This document shows positions 22,677 to 32,396 of a stretch of 64,000 nt of DNA, piece after piece. Below the pieces are notes generated by a model. That model worked only from the letters and a program-made list of their open reading frames with translations. It ran no database searches and was not told the DNA's origin. Source of the DNA: Trabulsiella guamensis ATCC 49490. GTDB taxonomy: Bacteria > Pseudomonadota > Gammaproteobacteria > Enterobacterales > Enterobacteriaceae. A program made the translations under genes and the position numbers. The DNA lies in NCBI RefSeq assembly GCF_000734965.1, contig NZ_JMTB01000094.1:1-64000 (forward strand), read 5' to 3'. Each line of letters starts with the position of its first letter. Position 1 is the first letter of the stretch.

Positions 22677-25010
22677 ATGATGAATGATTCGCTCTGCCGC
22701 ATTATTGCGGGTGAACTTCAGGCCAGAGACGAGCAGGTAGAAGCTGCCGTTCGCCTGCTTGATGAAGGGAATACCGTGCCGTTTATTGCACGTTATCGTA
22801 AGGAAGTCACCGGCGGTCTGGATGACACGCAACTGCGCCAGCTGGAGACCCGTCTTGGTTACCTGCGTGAACTGGAAGAACGCCGCCAGGCTATTCTTAA
22901 ATCGATTGATGAGCAGGGGAAACTGACGCCGGAACTGGCGGGCGCCATCAATGGCACGCTCAGCAAGACCGAACTTGAAGATCTCTACCTGCCGTACAAA
23001 CCGAAGCGCCGCACGCGCGGGCAAATCGCCATTGAAGCGGGTCTTGAGCCGCTGGCTGATCTGCTGTGGAACGAGCCGTCGCATGATCCTGAAACCGAGG
23101 CGGCGAAATACCTGAACGCCGACAACGGCATTGCAGACACCAAAGCGGCACTGGATGGCGCGCGCTATATCCTGATGGAACGATTTGCCGAAGACGCGGC
23201 GTTGCTGGCGAAAGTGCGCGACTATCTATGGAAAAACGCCCATCTGGTATCAACCGTGGTCAGTGGGAAAGAAGAAGAAGGCGCGAAATTCCGCGACTAC
23301 TTTGATCATCACGAACCCATTTCAACCGTGCCATCTCACCGTGCGCTGGCGATGTTCCGCGGGCGCAATGAAGGCATCCTGCAACTCTCTCTCAACGCAG
23401 ATCCGCAATTCGACGAGCCGCCGAAAGAGAGCTATTGCGAACAGATCATCATCAACCATCTGGATCTGCGCCTGAACAACGCCCCGGCAGACAGCTGGCG
23501 CAAAGGCGTGGTGAGCTGGACGTGGCGCATCAAAGTGCTGATGCATCTGGAAACCGAGCTGATGGGGACGGTCCGCGAGCATGCGGAAGATGAAGCGATC
23601 AACGTTTTCGCCCGCAACCTGCATGATCTGCTGATGACTGCGCCAGCCGGGCTGCGCGCCACCATGGGCCTTGACCCCGGCCTGCGTACCGGCGTAAAAG
23701 TCGCCGTAGTGGATGGCACCGGCAAGTTGGTTGCCACCGACACCATTTATCCGCACACCGGTCAGGCAGCGAAAGCGGCAGTGGTGATTGCGACATTGTG
23801 TGAAAAACACAACGTTGAACTGGTGGCGATCGGCAACGGTACCGCGTCCCGCGAAACAGAACGTTTTTACCTCGACGTTCAGCAACAGTTCCCGAAAGTG
23901 AAAGGGCAAAAGGTAATCGTCAGCGAAGCGGGCGCATCGGTCTATTCGGCGTCAGAACTGGCGGCGCTGGAGTTCCCGGATCTCGACGTGTCGCTGCGTG
24001 GCGCGGTCTCGATTGCCCGTCGTTTGCAGGATCCGCTTGCCGAGCTGGTGAAAATCGATCCGAAATCTATCGGCGTTGGTCAGTACCAGCACGACGTCAG
24101 CCAGTCACAACTGGCGCGTAAACTGGATGCGGTGGTCGAAGACTGCGTGAACGCCGTGGGGGTTGATCTCAACACCGCATCCGTGCCACTGCTGACCCGC
24201 GTGGCAGGCTTAACCCGCATGATGGCGCAAAACATCGTCGCCTGGCGTGATGAAAACGGCCAGTTCCAGAACCGTCAGCAACTGCTGAAAGTCAGCCGTC
24301 TGGGGCCGAAAGCGTTTGAGCAGTGCGCAGGCTTCCTGCGTATTAACCACGGCGATAACCCGCTGGATGCCTCAACCGTTCACCCGGAAGCCTATCCGGT
24401 GGTGGAGCGCATTCTTGCTGCCACCCAGCAGGCGCTAAATGATCTGATGGGCAACAGCGATGCGCTGCGTAACATCAAGGCGGTGGATTTCACCGACGAC
24501 CGCTTTGGTCTGCCGACAGTCACCGACATCATCAAAGAACTGGAAAAACCGGGTCGCGACCCACGTCCTGAGTTCAAAACCGCGAAATTTGCCGACGGCG
24601 TGGAAACTATGAACGACCTGCTGCCGGGCATGGTGCTGGAAGGCGCGGTCACTAACGTCACCAACTTTGGTGCGTTTGTCGACATCGGCGTTCACCAGGA
24701 TGGTCTGGTGCATATCTCCTCGCTTTCTGACAAGTTTGTCGAAGATCCGCATACCGTCGTCAAAGCGGGCGATATCGTGAAGGTGAAAGTGCTGGAAGTC
24801 GACCTGGCGCGTAAGCGTATTGCACTGACCATGCGTCTTGATGAGCAGCCGGGCGACAGCAACGCACGTCGCGGCGGTGGTAACACCTCGCGCGATCAGG
24901 GCAACCGCCCGGCGGCACGGCCTGCAAAACCACGCGGTCGCGATGCTCAGCCTGCCGGTAACAGCGCAATGATGGATGCGCTGGCCGCCGCGATGGGTAA
25001 AAAGAAATAA
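22677..25010 (+). CDS. tex: RNA-binding transcription accessory protein Tex (YhgF)
   Basis: Conserved nucleic-acid-binding protein related to eukaryotic Spt6, linked to transcription and RNA decay. The 777-residue product has a helical N-terminal region ([12 protein letters not shown]), a YqgF-like RNase H fold with [19 protein letters not shown] near residue 323-341, a helix-hairpin-helix pair ([19 protein letters not shown]), and an S1 domain near 650-720 ([21 protein letters not shown]). The Arg/Gly/Asn-rich C-terminal tail is flexible. Start [13 protein letters not shown] agrees with E. coli. Confidence 0.96.
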   Translation: MMNDSLCRIIAGELQARDEQVEAAVRLLDEGNTVPFIARYRKEVTGGLDDTQLRQLETRLGYLRELEERRQAILKSIDEQGKLTPELAGAINGTLSKTELEDLYLPYKPKRRTRGQIAIEAGLEPLADLLWNEPSHDPETEAAKYLNADNGIADTKAALDGARYILMERFAEDAALLAKVRDYLWKNAHLVSTVVSGKEEEGAKFRDYFDHHEPISTVPSHRALAMFRGRNEGILQLSLNADPQFDEPPKESYCEQIIINHLDLRLNNAPADSWRKGVVSWTWRIKVLMHLETELMGTVREHAEDEAINVFARNLHDLLMTAPAGLRATMGLDPGLRTGVKVAVVDGTGKLVATDTIYPHTGQAAKAAVVIATLCEKHNVELVAIGNGTASRETERFYLDVQQQFPKVKGQKVIVSEAGASVYSASELAALEFPDLDVSLRGAVSIARRLQDPLAELVKIDPKSIGVGQYQHDVSQSQLARKLDAVVEDCVNAVGVDLNTASVPLLTRVAGLTRMMAQNIVAWRDENGQFQNRQQLLKVSRLGPKAFEQCAGFLRINHGDNPLDASTVHPEAYPVVERILAATQQALNDLMGNSDALRNIKAVDFTDDRFGLPTVTDIIKELEKPGRDPRPEFKTAKFADGVETMNDLLPGMVLEGAVTNVTNFGAFVDIGVHQDGLVHISSLSDKFVEDPHTVVKAGDIVKVKVLEVDLARKRIALTMRLDEQPGDSNARRGGGNTSRDQGNRPAARPAKPRGRDAQPAGNSAMMDALAAAMGKKK

Positions 25011-25025
25011 CGAAAATATAATCAG

Positions 25026-25047
25026 GCCCTCTAAGTTATAAGAGGGC
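25026..25047 (+). terminator. tex terminator
   Basis: GCCCTCT (25026-25032) / AGAGGGC (25041-25047) stem with an 8-base loop, followed by an AT-rich TAATTATTTT tail. Fits an intrinsic terminator of tex. Confidence 0.7.
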
Positions 25048-25165
25048 TAATTATTTTCAAAGGTAATGAAAACGGTAATAAATTCCTGGTTTCCTTTCTC
25101 AGTTATATTTTTCACCTCGTTAACATTCGCAATATAATTTAAACAATGCGCAATTGTGGTAAAGA

Positions 25166-25179
25166 TTGAGCGACATCAA
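25166..25179. promoter_or_regulatory. FNR-like site upstream of feoA
   Basis: TTGAG-CGAC-ATCAA matches the FNR consensus TTGAT-N4-ATCAA in nine of ten positions. It lies about 185 bases before feoA. feo is an FNR-activated operon in E. coli, which supports the call. Confidence 0.7.
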
Positions 25180-25233
25180 ACTTAGCGTTAATTATTCCCC
25201 TTTAGCCCATTCTGTTACATTTTATCGATTGAA

Positions 25234-25252
25234 GATAAAAATCATTCTCATT
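25234..25252. promoter_or_regulatory. Fur-like box upstream of feoA
   Basis: The stretch GATAAAAATCATTCTCATT resembles the 19-bp Fur consensus, and the next bases (TATTATTG) continue the pattern, so overlapping Fur hexamers are likely. Iron repression of feo is established in E. coli and Salmonella. Confidence 0.7.
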
Positions 25253-25362
25253 ATTATTGTGTTGATGACAAAATGACCTCCCCGGTCAGCTAATCTCCAG
25301 CGTCGTGCACCTTTTAGCGGCAGGAAGCACAAGTATTGGTTTGTGAATATTAAGTAGGCTCT

Positions 25363-25590
25363 ATGCGATACATCCCAGACAGTGCGTGGAAAATTACCGG
25401 TTTCTCCCGTGATATCAGCCCGGCTTATCGTCAGAAATTGCTCTCACTCGGTATGTTGCCCGGTTCTTCTTTTAATGTGGTTCGCGTCGCGCCATTAGGC
25501 GATCCCATTCATATCGAAACGCGCCGCGTTAATTTAGTTTTACGTAAGAAAGATTTAGCTTTCCTCGAAGTGGAAGCGGTTTCCCGTTAA
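25363..25590 (+). CDS. feoA: Ferrous iron transport protein FeoA
   Basis: Small cytoplasmic SH3-like protein that supports the FeoB Fe(II) transporter. The 75-residue product has the typical core [23 protein letters not shown]. First gene of feoABC, with feoB 29 bases downstream. Expression is expected to rise without oxygen and iron given the sites upstream. Confidence 0.96.
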   Translation: MRYIPDSAWKITGFSRDISPAYRQKLLSLGMLPGSSFNVVRVAPLGDPIHIETRRVNLVLRKKDLAFLEVEAVSR

Positions 25591-25619
25591 ATCGGGTTGT
25601 AAAAATAACGAGTTCGCGA

Positions 25620-27938
25620 ATGAATAAACTCACGATTGGCTTAATTGGTAACCCGAATTCGGGTAAAACCACCCTGTTTAATCAGTTAACCGGTGCGCGC
25701 CAGCGCGTGGGCAACTGGGCCGGCGTCACCGTCGAACGTAAAGAAGGCTCCTTCTCCACCACTGACCACCAGGTCACGCTGGTTGACCTGCCGGGCACCT
25801 ATTCGCTGACGACCATCTCTTCACAGACCTCACTCGACGAGCAGATCGCCTGCCATTACATTCTGAGCGGCGATGCTGACCTGCTGATCAACGTCGTCGA
25901 CGCCTCGAATCTCGAACGCAACCTTTACCTGACACTGCAACTGCTCGAACTCGGCATTCCGTGCGTTGTGGCGCTGAACATGCTTGATATCGCGGAAAAG
26001 CAAAAAGTTCGCATTGATGTGGATGCACTCTCCGCGCGTCTTGGCTGCCCCGTAGTACCGCTGGTCTCCACTCGTGGCCGCGGTATTGATGCACTGAAAA
26101 TGGCCATCGACCGCCACCATGGCAATACGGATATGGAGCTGGTGCATTATGCCGAGCCGTTGATGCGCGAAGCCAACAAGCTGGCGCTCGAGATGGCCGC
26201 TGACATGCCGGAAAAACAGCGCCACTGGCTGGCGCTGCAAATGCTGGAAGGCGACATCTACAGCCGGGTGTATGCCGGTGATGCGGCTGAGAAGCTCCCC
26301 ATCGCCCTCGCCCATCTGCAGGGCTCAATGGACGATCCGGCGTTGCACATCGCCGATGCGCGTTATCAGACCATCGCCGCGATATGCGACAGCGTGAGCA
26401 ACACACTGACCGCCGAGCCGAGTCGCTTCACCGCCGCCGTCGATAAAATCGTGCTTAATCGCTTCCTCGGTCTGCCGGTTTTCCTGTTCGTTATGTACCT
26501 GATGTTCCTGCTTGCCATCAACATCGGCGGCGCGCTGCAACCGCTTTTTGACGTGGGCTCTGTGGCGATATTTATTCACGGTATTCAATGGATCGGCGCC
26601 ACCCTGCATTTCCCGGAATGGCTGACCATTTTCCTGGCGCAAGGACTGGGCGGCGGTATCAATACTGTGCTGCCGCTGGTACCGCAGATTGGCATGATGT
26701 ATCTGTTCCTCTCTTTCCTTGAGGATTCCGGTTACATGGCGCGAGCGGCGTTCGTGATGGACCGCCTGATGCAGTCGTTAGGGCTGCCCGGTAAATCGTT
26801 CGTGCCGCTGATTGTCGGCTTCGGTTGTAACGTACCATCAGTGATGGGGGCACGTACGCTTGATGCACCACGTGAGCGTTTGATGACCATCATGATGGCG
26901 CCGTTTATGTCCTGTGGTGCGCGACTGGCGATTTTCGCCGTCTTCGCGGCAGCCTTCTTTGGGCAGCAGGGTGCGCTGGTGGTATTCTCGTTGTACGTGC
27001 TGGGGATTGTCATGGCGATCCTCACCGGGCTGATGCTGAAACACACCATTATGCGTGGTGAAGCTTCGCCGTTCGTGATGGAGTTGCCGGTGTATCACGT
27101 GCCGCATCTGAAAAGTCTGGTCATTCAGACCTGGCAGCGTCTGAAAGGCTTCGTGGTACGCGCCGGTAAAGTCATTGTCGTGGTCAGTATTTTCCTCAGT
27201 GCGCTCAATAGTTTTACGCTGAGCGGTCAAGCGGCAGACAACATCAATGACTCCGCCCTCGCGTCCGTCAGCCGGGTGATCACGCCTCTGTTTAAGCCGA
27301 TTGGCGTGCATGAAGACAACTGGCAGGCCACTGTAGGTCTGTTCACCGGCGCCATGGCAAAAGAAGTGGTCGTGGGGACGCTGAACACCCTCTATACCGC
27401 CGAAAACATTCAGGAAGAAGAATTTAACCCTGCCGAATTTAACCTGTTCGACGAGCTGGGCGGCGCCGTTGGCGAGACCTGGCAGAGTCTGAAAGATACC
27501 TTCAGTCTGAGCGTGCTGGCCAACCCTATTGAAGCCAGCAAAGGCGACGGCGAAATGGCGACCGGGGCAATGGGTGTGATGAGCAGTAAGTTTGGCAACG
27601 CAGCTGCGGCTTACAGCTACCTGATTTTCGTTCTGCTTTACATCCCGTGCATTTCGGTGATGGGGGCCATCGCGCGTGAATCAAGCCGCGGCTGGATGGG
27701 CTTTTCCATTCTGTGGGGACTGAACATCGCGTACTCGCTGTCGACGCTATTTTATCAGGTGAGCAGTTTCAGCCAGCACCCACAGTACAGTCTGGTCTGC
27801 ATTCTGGCAGTGATCCTGTTTAATATTCTGGTGCTTGGTGGCCTGCGCCGCGCACGCAGCCGGGTGGACATCAATCTGCTCGCGACCCGCAAGACGGTAG
27901 CGTCCTGCTGTGAAAGCCCGGCGGGCGACTGCCACTAA
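25620..27938 (+). CDS. feoB: Fe(II) transporter FeoB
   Basis: Inner-membrane ferrous iron permease with a cytoplasmic G-protein domain. The 772-residue product has G1 GNPNSGKTT at residues 10-18, G3 DLPG near 57, G4 NMLD near 120, a helical GDI-like region, then about ten membrane helices from residue 282 on, including the two Gate motifs (one with FGCNVPSVMGARTL, one with YIPCISVMGAIARE). Cys of both gates are present. The C terminus has CCESPAGDC, a Cys-rich tail as in E. coli. Confidence 0.97.
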   Translation: MNKLTIGLIGNPNSGKTTLFNQLTGARQRVGNWAGVTVERKEGSFSTTDHQVTLVDLPGTYSLTTISSQTSLDEQIACHYILSGDADLLINVVDASNLERNLYLTLQLLELGIPCVVALNMLDIAEKQKVRIDVDALSARLGCPVVPLVSTRGRGIDALKMAIDRHHGNTDMELVHYAEPLMREANKLALEMAADMPEKQRHWLALQMLEGDIYSRVYAGDAAEKLPIALAHLQGSMDDPALHIADARYQTIAAICDSVSNTLTAEPSRFTAAVDKIVLNRFLGLPVFLFVMYLMFLLAINIGGALQPLFDVGSVAIFIHGIQWIGATLHFPEWLTIFLAQGLGGGINTVLPLVPQIGMMYLFLSFLEDSGYMARAAFVMDRLMQSLGLPGKSFVPLIVGFGCNVPSVMGARTLDAPRERLMTIMMAPFMSCGARLAIFAVFAAAFFGQQGALVVFSLYVLGIVMAILTGLMLKHTIMRGEASPFVMELPVYHVPHLKSLVIQTWQRLKGFVVRAGKVIVVVSIFLSALNSFTLSGQAADNINDSALASVSRVITPLFKPIGVHEDNWQATVGLFTGAMAKEVVVGTLNTLYTAENIQEEEFNPAEFNLFDELGGAVGETWQSLKDTFSLSVLANPIEASKGDGEMATGAMGVMSSKFGNAAAAYSYLIFVLLYIPCISVMGAIARESSRGWMGFSILWGLNIAYSLSTLFYQVSSFSQHPQYSLVCILAVILFNILVLGGLRRARSRVDINLLATRKTVASCCESPAGDCH

Positions 27939-27947
27939 GGAGAATCA

Positions 27948-28184
27948 ATGGCATCGTTAATTGACGTTCGTGACATGCTGGCGTTACAGGGGCGGATGGA
28001 AGCCTCACAGCTCAGCGACCGCCTGCATACGTCGCGGGCGATGATCGATGCGATGCTGGGCCGACTGGAAGCGATGGGCAAAGCTCAGCGCATTCAGGAA
28101 GCGCCTGACGGGTGTTTAACGGGGAGTTGTAAAAGCTGCCCGGAAGGGAAAGCCTGCCTGCGGGAATGGTGGGCACTGCGCTAG
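27948..28184 (+). CDS. feoC: FeoC regulator of FeoB
   Basis: Winged-helix protein that binds an iron-sulfur cluster and protects FeoB from FtsH in Klebsiella and Salmonella. The 78-residue product has the helix-turn-helix part (about 1-50) and four cysteines at 56, 61, 64 and 70 in the CXXXXCXXCXXXXXC pattern. It starts nine bases after feoB behind an AAGGAG site and is followed directly by a strong terminator, closing the operon. Confidence 0.95.
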   Translation: MASLIDVRDMLALQGRMEASQLSDRLHTSRAMIDAMLGRLEAMGKAQRIQEAPDGCLTGSCKSCPEGKACLREWWALR

Positions 28185-28191
28185 CGAAAAT

Positions 28192-28217
28192 GCGGGTCTC
28201 AGGACCCGCGTTTTTTT
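28192..28217 (+). terminator. feoABC terminator
   Basis: GCGGGTC (28192-28198) / GACCCGC (28203-28209) with a TCAG loop, then seven T at 28211-28217. It ends three bases before the stop of the convergent small gene. Confidence 0.9.
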
Positions 28218-28219
28218 GC

Positions 28220-28501
28220 TTACTTATAAACGTCTGCCGTGGCGCGAACGTTTTTCTCACCTTTGTCTGCTGAAGTTACCACAAAATATTTGCCGCCCAG
28301 CTCATCCGCTTTCTGAGACAGCTCTTTGCGTGCGTCCATCGGTGCCGTGGTATCTGACGTGGAGATCGTGCCGACCTTAGTCAGATTCTCAGACGCGATA
28401 GTTTCTTTTGCTTTGTCTTTTTCTAATTCCTGTGCCGCGAAAGCGCCAAAGGAAAGCGAGCCAATAACCAGAGATGCAACAATACCTGAAATCAGTTTCA
28501 T
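28220..28501 (-). CDS. Small periplasmic YhcN/BhsA-type protein (DUF1471)
   Basis: A 93-residue secreted protein. Residues 1-22 are a clear signal peptide ending AFA-AQE. The mature part has KVGTISTSDTTAPMDARKELSQKADELGGKYFVVTSA, the layout of the DUF1471/YhcN family (BhsA, McbA, YhcN and relatives), whose members respond to stress or acid and affect biofilm. The specific function is unknown. It lies between feoC and bioH; E. coli K-12 has a different gene (rpnA/yhgA) there. No gene symbol is assigned because I cannot tell which paralogue it is. Confidence 0.85.
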   Translation of the reverse strand: MKLISGIVASLVIGSLSFGAFAAQELEKDKAKETIASENLTKVGTISTSDTTAPMDARKELSQKADELGGKYFVVTSADKGEKNVRATADVYK

Positions 28502-28636
28502 AGATTTTTACTCTCCATACGGTTTGTTATTTTTGTGCCGCTGTCCTGCTATCACCCAACGGGTCATCTCAGCGTCATGTCAGCGTCATGAAGAGTATTA
28601 GTGCGATGTGAAAGATTTTCCAGGTCGCATTGTCAT

Positions 28637-29410
28637 TCAGGCAACATTTTGTTTTAAATTAAGTAACACCTGGCAGAATTCCTCCGGGTGCGAAATAAAC
28701 GGCGCATGGGCTGCCCTGGCGAAAATATAAGACTGACTTCCCGGCCACGCCGCATCCAGCAGCGGTACAATTTTGCGTGGCACCAGCCCGTCCAGCCGAC
28801 CATAAAGCCGCAGAAACGGCAGTGACAGTGCGGCGAGTGGTTCGCGTAAATCGACCGTTTTCAGGATCTCCAGACCACCGTCCAGCACCGCTTCTGACGG
28901 CATTGGCAGCGAAAGCACCGCGCTTTTCAGTTTTCGCGCATCCTGACGTGCGCTTTCGGTGCCCATTGTTTGCAGCGCGAGAAAACGCTCAACGGTACGC
29001 TGGAAGTCGTCCCTCAGTTGCTGCTGAAAACCGCTCAGCACGTCCGGTTTGATTCCCGGCCAGTCGCCTTCTGCGCGGAAACAGGGCGACGACGCTACCG
29101 TCACCAGTGCCTGCACGCGTTCCGGATGCGTTAACGCCACCTGGCTTGCGACTAGCCCACCCAGACTCCAGCCGAGCCACAGCGCCTTTTCCGGGGCCCT
29201 GGCGAGTACCTGTTGCGCCATCGCGTCGAGTGACATCGCGCCTGTATTCTGACTGCGCCCAAAACCAGGCAAATCCACAAGATGGAGGGTGAAATGCGTG
29301 CTCAGTTCCGGGGTAATGCAATCCCAGACCTGAGCATTCAGCCCCCATCCGTGCAGCAGCACAAGATGACAATTTCCTTCGCCTTTAGTTTGCCACCAGA
29401 TGTCGTTCAT
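28637..29410 (-). CDS. bioH: Pimeloyl-ACP methyl ester carboxylesterase
   Basis: Removes the methyl group from pimeloyl-ACP methyl ester, ending the disguised fatty acid synthesis branch that supplies biotin. The 257-residue alpha/beta hydrolase has [11 protein letters not shown] (oxyanion region), the nucleophile elbow GWSLGG (Ser82), the acid Asp near 207 in RLDGLVP and the His of [11 protein letters not shown] near 235. Divergent from gntX with 37 bases between the start codons, as in other enterobacteria where bioH is separate from the bio operon. Confidence 0.96.
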   Translation of the reverse strand: MNDIWWQTKGEGNCHLVLLHGWGLNAQVWDCITPELSTHFTLHLVDLPGFGRSQNTGAMSLDAMAQQVLARAPEKALWLGWSLGGLVASQVALTHPERVQALVTVASSPCFRAEGDWPGIKPDVLSGFQQQLRDDFQRTVERFLALQTMGTESARQDARKLKSAVLSLPMPSEAVLDGGLEILKTVDLREPLAALSLPFLRLYGRLDGLVPRKIVPLLDAAWPGSQSYIFARAAHAPFISHPEEFCQVLLNLKQNVA

Positions 29411-29447
29411 CAGTTACTGTTCCCACTTCACAACTACGAGGTGGACT

Positions 29448-30122
29448 ATGCTAACAGCCCACAGCTTATGCTGGCTATGCCAAATGCCGCTCGCCCTGGC
29501 GCACTGGGGGATCTGCTCGCGCTGCACCCGTGCGCTGTCCTGCTCGCTGCCGTTATGCCCGCTATGCGGGCTGCCAGCGGCAAACGCGATTTTGCCCTGC
29601 GGGCGCTGTCTGCAAAAAGCACCGCCGTGGCAACGGCTGATTGCAGTGAATGATTATGCGCCGCCGCTGAGCCGCCTGATCCACCGACTTAAATTCAGCG
29701 GCAGAGCGGAGCTCGCCGTCGCGCTGGCGCGACTGCTCCTGCTGCGCATACGCCAGCAGGGTCTGAAGACGGCACCCGACCTGATGATGAGCGTCCCGCT
29801 CTGGCAGCGTCGACAGTGGCGGCGCGGATTTAATCAGAGCGATCTGCTCTGCCAGCCGCTGTCGCGCTGGCTGCAATGCCGCTGGCAGGCGAATGCCCTG
29901 CGTCGCCAGCGCGCCACGCCGGTGCAGCATCATCTTTCAGCACGATTACGGAAACAAAATCTGAAAAATGCCTTCCGGCTTGAATTCGCCGTCAACGGGC
30001 TCCATATCGCTCTGGTAGACGATGTCGTCACGACCGGCAGCACTGTTGCTGAGATTTCCCGCCTGCTTTTGCGAAACGGCGCAGCGAGTGTTGAGGTATG
30101 GTGCCTGTGTCGCACCTTGTAG
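29448..30122 (+). CDS. gntX: ComF-like protein GntX
   Basis: Member of the ComF/GntX phosphoribosyltransferase-like family; in E. coli it has been called a DNA-utilisation or gluconate-linked protein, without a firm function. The 224-residue product has four Cys pairs at its N terminus (CWLC, CSRC, CPLC, CGRC) that probably bind zinc, and the PRPP-binding motif VDDVVTTGST near the C terminus. I took MLTAHSLCWLC as start to match E. coli; the frame is open 16 codons further upstream into the bioH start. Confidence 0.92.
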   Translation: MLTAHSLCWLCQMPLALAHWGICSRCTRALSCSLPLCPLCGLPAANAILPCGRCLQKAPPWQRLIAVNDYAPPLSRLIHRLKFSGRAELAVALARLLLLRIRQQGLKTAPDLMMSVPLWQRRQWRRGFNQSDLLCQPLSRWLQCRWQANALRRQRATPVQHHLSARLRKQNLKNAFRLEFAVNGLHIALVDDVVTTGSTVAEISRLLLRNGAASVEVWCLCRTL

Positions 30123-30143
30123 ACCCCTGCTAAGGGGGGTATT

Positions 30144-30168
30144 ATACCCTGGTAAATTAGTCAACTAT
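30144..30168 (-). promoter_or_regulatory. IscR type 1 site before nfuA
   Basis: On the minus strand, this 25-base stretch matches the type 1 IscR consensus at 22 of 25 positions by my count: the half ATAGTTGACT is intact, the other half has three mismatches before GGGTAT. It ends 12 bases before the nfuA start and would cover its promoter. nfuA (yhgI) is a known member of the IscR-repressed set in E. coli. Confidence 0.75.
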
Positions 30169-30180
30169 TAGGCCAACGCT

Positions 30181-30756
30181 ATGATCCGTATTTCCGATGC
30201 TGCCCAGGCGCACTTTGCTAAATTGCTGGCAAATCAGGAAGAAGGGACACAAATCCGCGTATTTGTGATTAATCCCGGCACTCCTAACGCTGAATGCGGC
30301 GTATCTTACTGCCCGCCGGATGCGGTGGAAGCAACTGACACTGCCATTAAATTCGAACAGCTGACCGCGTATGTCGATGAACTGAGCGCTCCCTACCTGG
30401 AAGATGCGGAGATCGACTTTGTAACCGATCAGCTGGGTTCCCAACTGACACTGAAAGCGCCAAACGCCAAAATGCGTAAAGTGGCTGACGACGCCCCGCT
30501 GATGGAGCGCGTCGAATATCTGCTGCAATCGCAAATCAACCCGCAGCTCGCCGGGCACGGTGGTCGTGTGACGCTGATGGAAATCACCGACGAAGGCTAT
30601 GCCATCCTGCAGTTTGGCGGCGGCTGTAACGGCTGCTCCATGGTCGACGTCACCCTGAAAGAAGGGATCGAAAAGCAACTGCTGAACGAATTCCCGGAAC
30701 TGAAAGGCGTTCGCGATCTGACCGAACACCAGCGCGGCGAGCACTCTTACTATTAA
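30181..30756 (+). CDS. nfuA: Fe/S biogenesis protein NfuA
   Basis: Iron-sulfur carrier that delivers 4Fe-4S clusters to targets such as lipoyl synthase and aconitase under stress. The 191-residue product has an N-terminal degenerate A-type domain (it lacks the three cluster Cys of IscA) and a C-terminal Nfu domain with [17 protein letters not shown], cluster ligands near Cys149 and Cys152. Single-gene unit; an IscR-like site precedes it and a REP-like hairpin follows. Confidence 0.97.
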   Translation: MIRISDAAQAHFAKLLANQEEGTQIRVFVINPGTPNAECGVSYCPPDAVEATDTAIKFEQLTAYVDELSAPYLEDAEIDFVTDQLGSQLTLKAPNAKMRKVADDAPLMERVEYLLQSQINPQLAGHGGRVTLMEITDEGYAILQFGGGCNGCSMVDVTLKEGIEKQLLNEFPELKGVRDLTEHQRGEHSYY

Positions 30757-30770
30757 GTTTTCCCTATGTT

Positions 30771-30799
30771 TTGCCCGGTGGCGTGATGTTACCGGGCAA
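30771..30799. repeat. REP-like palindrome after nfuA
   Basis: TTGCCCGGT (30771-30779) / ACCGGGCAA (30791-30799) stem. It shares the core TGCCCGGTGGCG with the element after yhhY (62634 on), so both belong to the same dispersed enterobacterial REP class. It may also end nfuA transcription. Confidence 0.7.
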
Positions 30800-30896
30800 C
30801 TTCCCGCTTGCCTGCCTTTGCTTAATCTCCTGTCATAATATGACCTGCTTCGCATAATTCACATTTTGATCGCTTGGGTAATTCTCAACAGGTGGA

Positions 30897-30910
30897 TGTT
30901 ACCCGTATCA
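30897..30910. promoter_or_regulatory. GntR operator of gntT
   Basis: TGTTACCCGTATCA is a near palindrome of the GntR type seen again, more perfectly, before gntK (58745-58758). It lies about 160 bases before the gntT start, within its promoter region. GntR repression of gntT is established in E. coli. Confidence 0.7.
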
Positions 30911-31070
30911 TTCGCCTCAAGCGCTGCTGAAAGAAAAATAGCCAACTATCCTTTTCGGGTGGAACGAAATCTGAAGCAGCGCCAGAAGAACTCTGTTTCT
31001 CGGTGGGACAATTGGATATTGTCATTGAAACAACGACGTTACCCATAACAAATTAAAGGTCAGGTAAATC

Positions 31071-32387
31071 ATGCCATTAGTCATCGTTGCTATCGGTGTT
31101 GTCTTGTTATTACTGCTGATGATCCGCTTCAAGCTGAACGGGTTCATCGCACTGGTACTGGTGGCCCTCGCCGTCGGTTTAATGCAGGGCATGCCGCTGG
31201 ATAAAGTGATCGGCTCCATCAAGGCCGGTGTCGGCGGAACGCTCGGCAGTCTTGCACTGATCATGGGCTTCGGCGCTATGCTCGGTAAGCTGCTGGCGGA
31301 CTGCGGCGGCGCTCAGCGTATCGCCACCACGCTAATTGATAAATTCGGTAAAAAACACATTCAGTGGGCCGTGGTATTAACCGGTTTTACCGTTGGTTTC
31401 GCGTTGTTCTATGAAGTCGGCTTCGTGCTGATGCTGCCGCTGGTGTTTACCATCGCCGCCTCTGCCCGTATCCCTCTGCTGTACGTCGGTGTGCCAATGG
31501 CCGCAGCGCTCTCCGTCACGCACGGCTTCCTGCCGCCGCACCCGGGTCCGACCGCTATCGCGACGATTTTCCACGCGGATATGGGTAAGACCCTGCTGTA
31601 CGGTACGCTGCTGGCGATCCCGACTGTCGTCCTGGCAGGTCCGGTGTATGCGCGTTTCCTGAAAGGCATCGATAAGCCGATTCCGGAAGGTCTCCACAAC
31701 CCGAAAACTTTCCGTGAAGACGAAATGCCGAGCTTCGGCGTGAGCGTCTGGACTTCGCTGGTGCCTGTCGTGCTGATGGCGTTGCGTGCGGTTGCGGAAA
31801 TGCTCCTGCCAAAAGGCCATGCGATTCTGCCGTATGCAGAATTCTTCGGCGACCCGGTGATGGCGACCATGATCGCGGTGCTGATTGCGGTCTTTACCTT
31901 TGGTCTGAATCGTGGCCGTTCGATGGAAGACATCAACGACACATTGGGCGCATCCATTAAAATCATCGCCATGATGCTGTTGATCATCGGCGGCGGCGGT
32001 GCCTTTAAGCAGGTGCTGGTCGATAGCGGCGTGGACAAATACATCGCCTCTATCATGAACGAAACCAATGTGTCTCCGATCCTGATGGCGTGGTCTATTG
32101 CTGCGGTCCTGCGTATCGCGCTGGGCTCTGCGACCGTTGCAGCGATCACCGCGGGGGGTATCGCAGCGCCACTGATTGCCTCTACTGGCGTCAGCCCGGA
32201 GCTGATGGTGATTGCAGTAGGTTCCGGTAGTGTGATCTTCTCTCACGTGAACGATCCGGGATTCTGGCTGTTCAAAGAGTATTTCAACCTGACTATCGGC
32301 GAAACCATCAAGTCGTGGTCGATGCTGGAAACGATTATTTCCGTCTGCGGCCTGGTAGGGTGTCTGCTGCTGGGAATGGTAGTTTAA
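31071..32387 (+). CDS. gntT: High-affinity gluconate transporter GntT
   Basis: Proton-coupled gluconate permease of the GntP family in the inner membrane. The 438-residue product is almost entirely hydrophobic, with about 12-14 helices, and has family stretches such as GGTLGSLALIMGFGAMLGKLL, LPPHPGPTAIA and SHVNDPGFWLFKEYFNL. Same length as the E. coli protein. It has a long leader with a GntR operator. It works with gntK and gntU, further along in the window, for gluconate uptake and phosphorylation. Confidence 0.96.
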   Translation: MPLVIVAIGVVLLLLLMIRFKLNGFIALVLVALAVGLMQGMPLDKVIGSIKAGVGGTLGSLALIMGFGAMLGKLLADCGGAQRIATTLIDKFGKKHIQWAVVLTGFTVGFALFYEVGFVLMLPLVFTIAASARIPLLYVGVPMAAALSVTHGFLPPHPGPTAIATIFHADMGKTLLYGTLLAIPTVVLAGPVYARFLKGIDKPIPEGLHNPKTFREDEMPSFGVSVWTSLVPVVLMALRAVAEMLLPKGHAILPYAEFFGDPVMATMIAVLIAVFTFGLNRGRSMEDINDTLGASIKIIAMMLLIIGGGGAFKQVLVDSGVDKYIASIMNETNVSPILMAWSIAAVLRIALGSATVAAITAGGIAAPLIASTGVSPELMVIAVGSGSVIFSHVNDPGFWLFKEYFNLTIGETIKSWSMLETIISVCGLVGCLLLGMVV

Positions 32388-32396
32388 TAGTAAAAA

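Larger units (their letters stand above)
25011..25362. other. Intergenic region tex-feoA with feo regulatory sites
   Basis: 352 bases without a gene. Holds the tex hairpin, then an AT-rich feo promoter region with FNR-like and Fur-like sites listed separately. No other structure stands out. Confidence 0.7.
30757..31070. other. Intergenic region nfuA-gntT
   Basis: 314 bases. Contains a REP-like hairpin just after nfuA, a GntR operator and the long untranslated leader of gntT. No gene recognised; a short open frame around 30866-31048 has no start context or familiar sequence and was left out. Confidence 0.6.

Noticed and set aside
30866-31048. A 60-codon frame upstream of gntT
   Set aside because: It falls in the gntT leader over the GntR operator, has no good ribosome site and no familiar sequence; a leader peptide cannot be excluded but is not supported.
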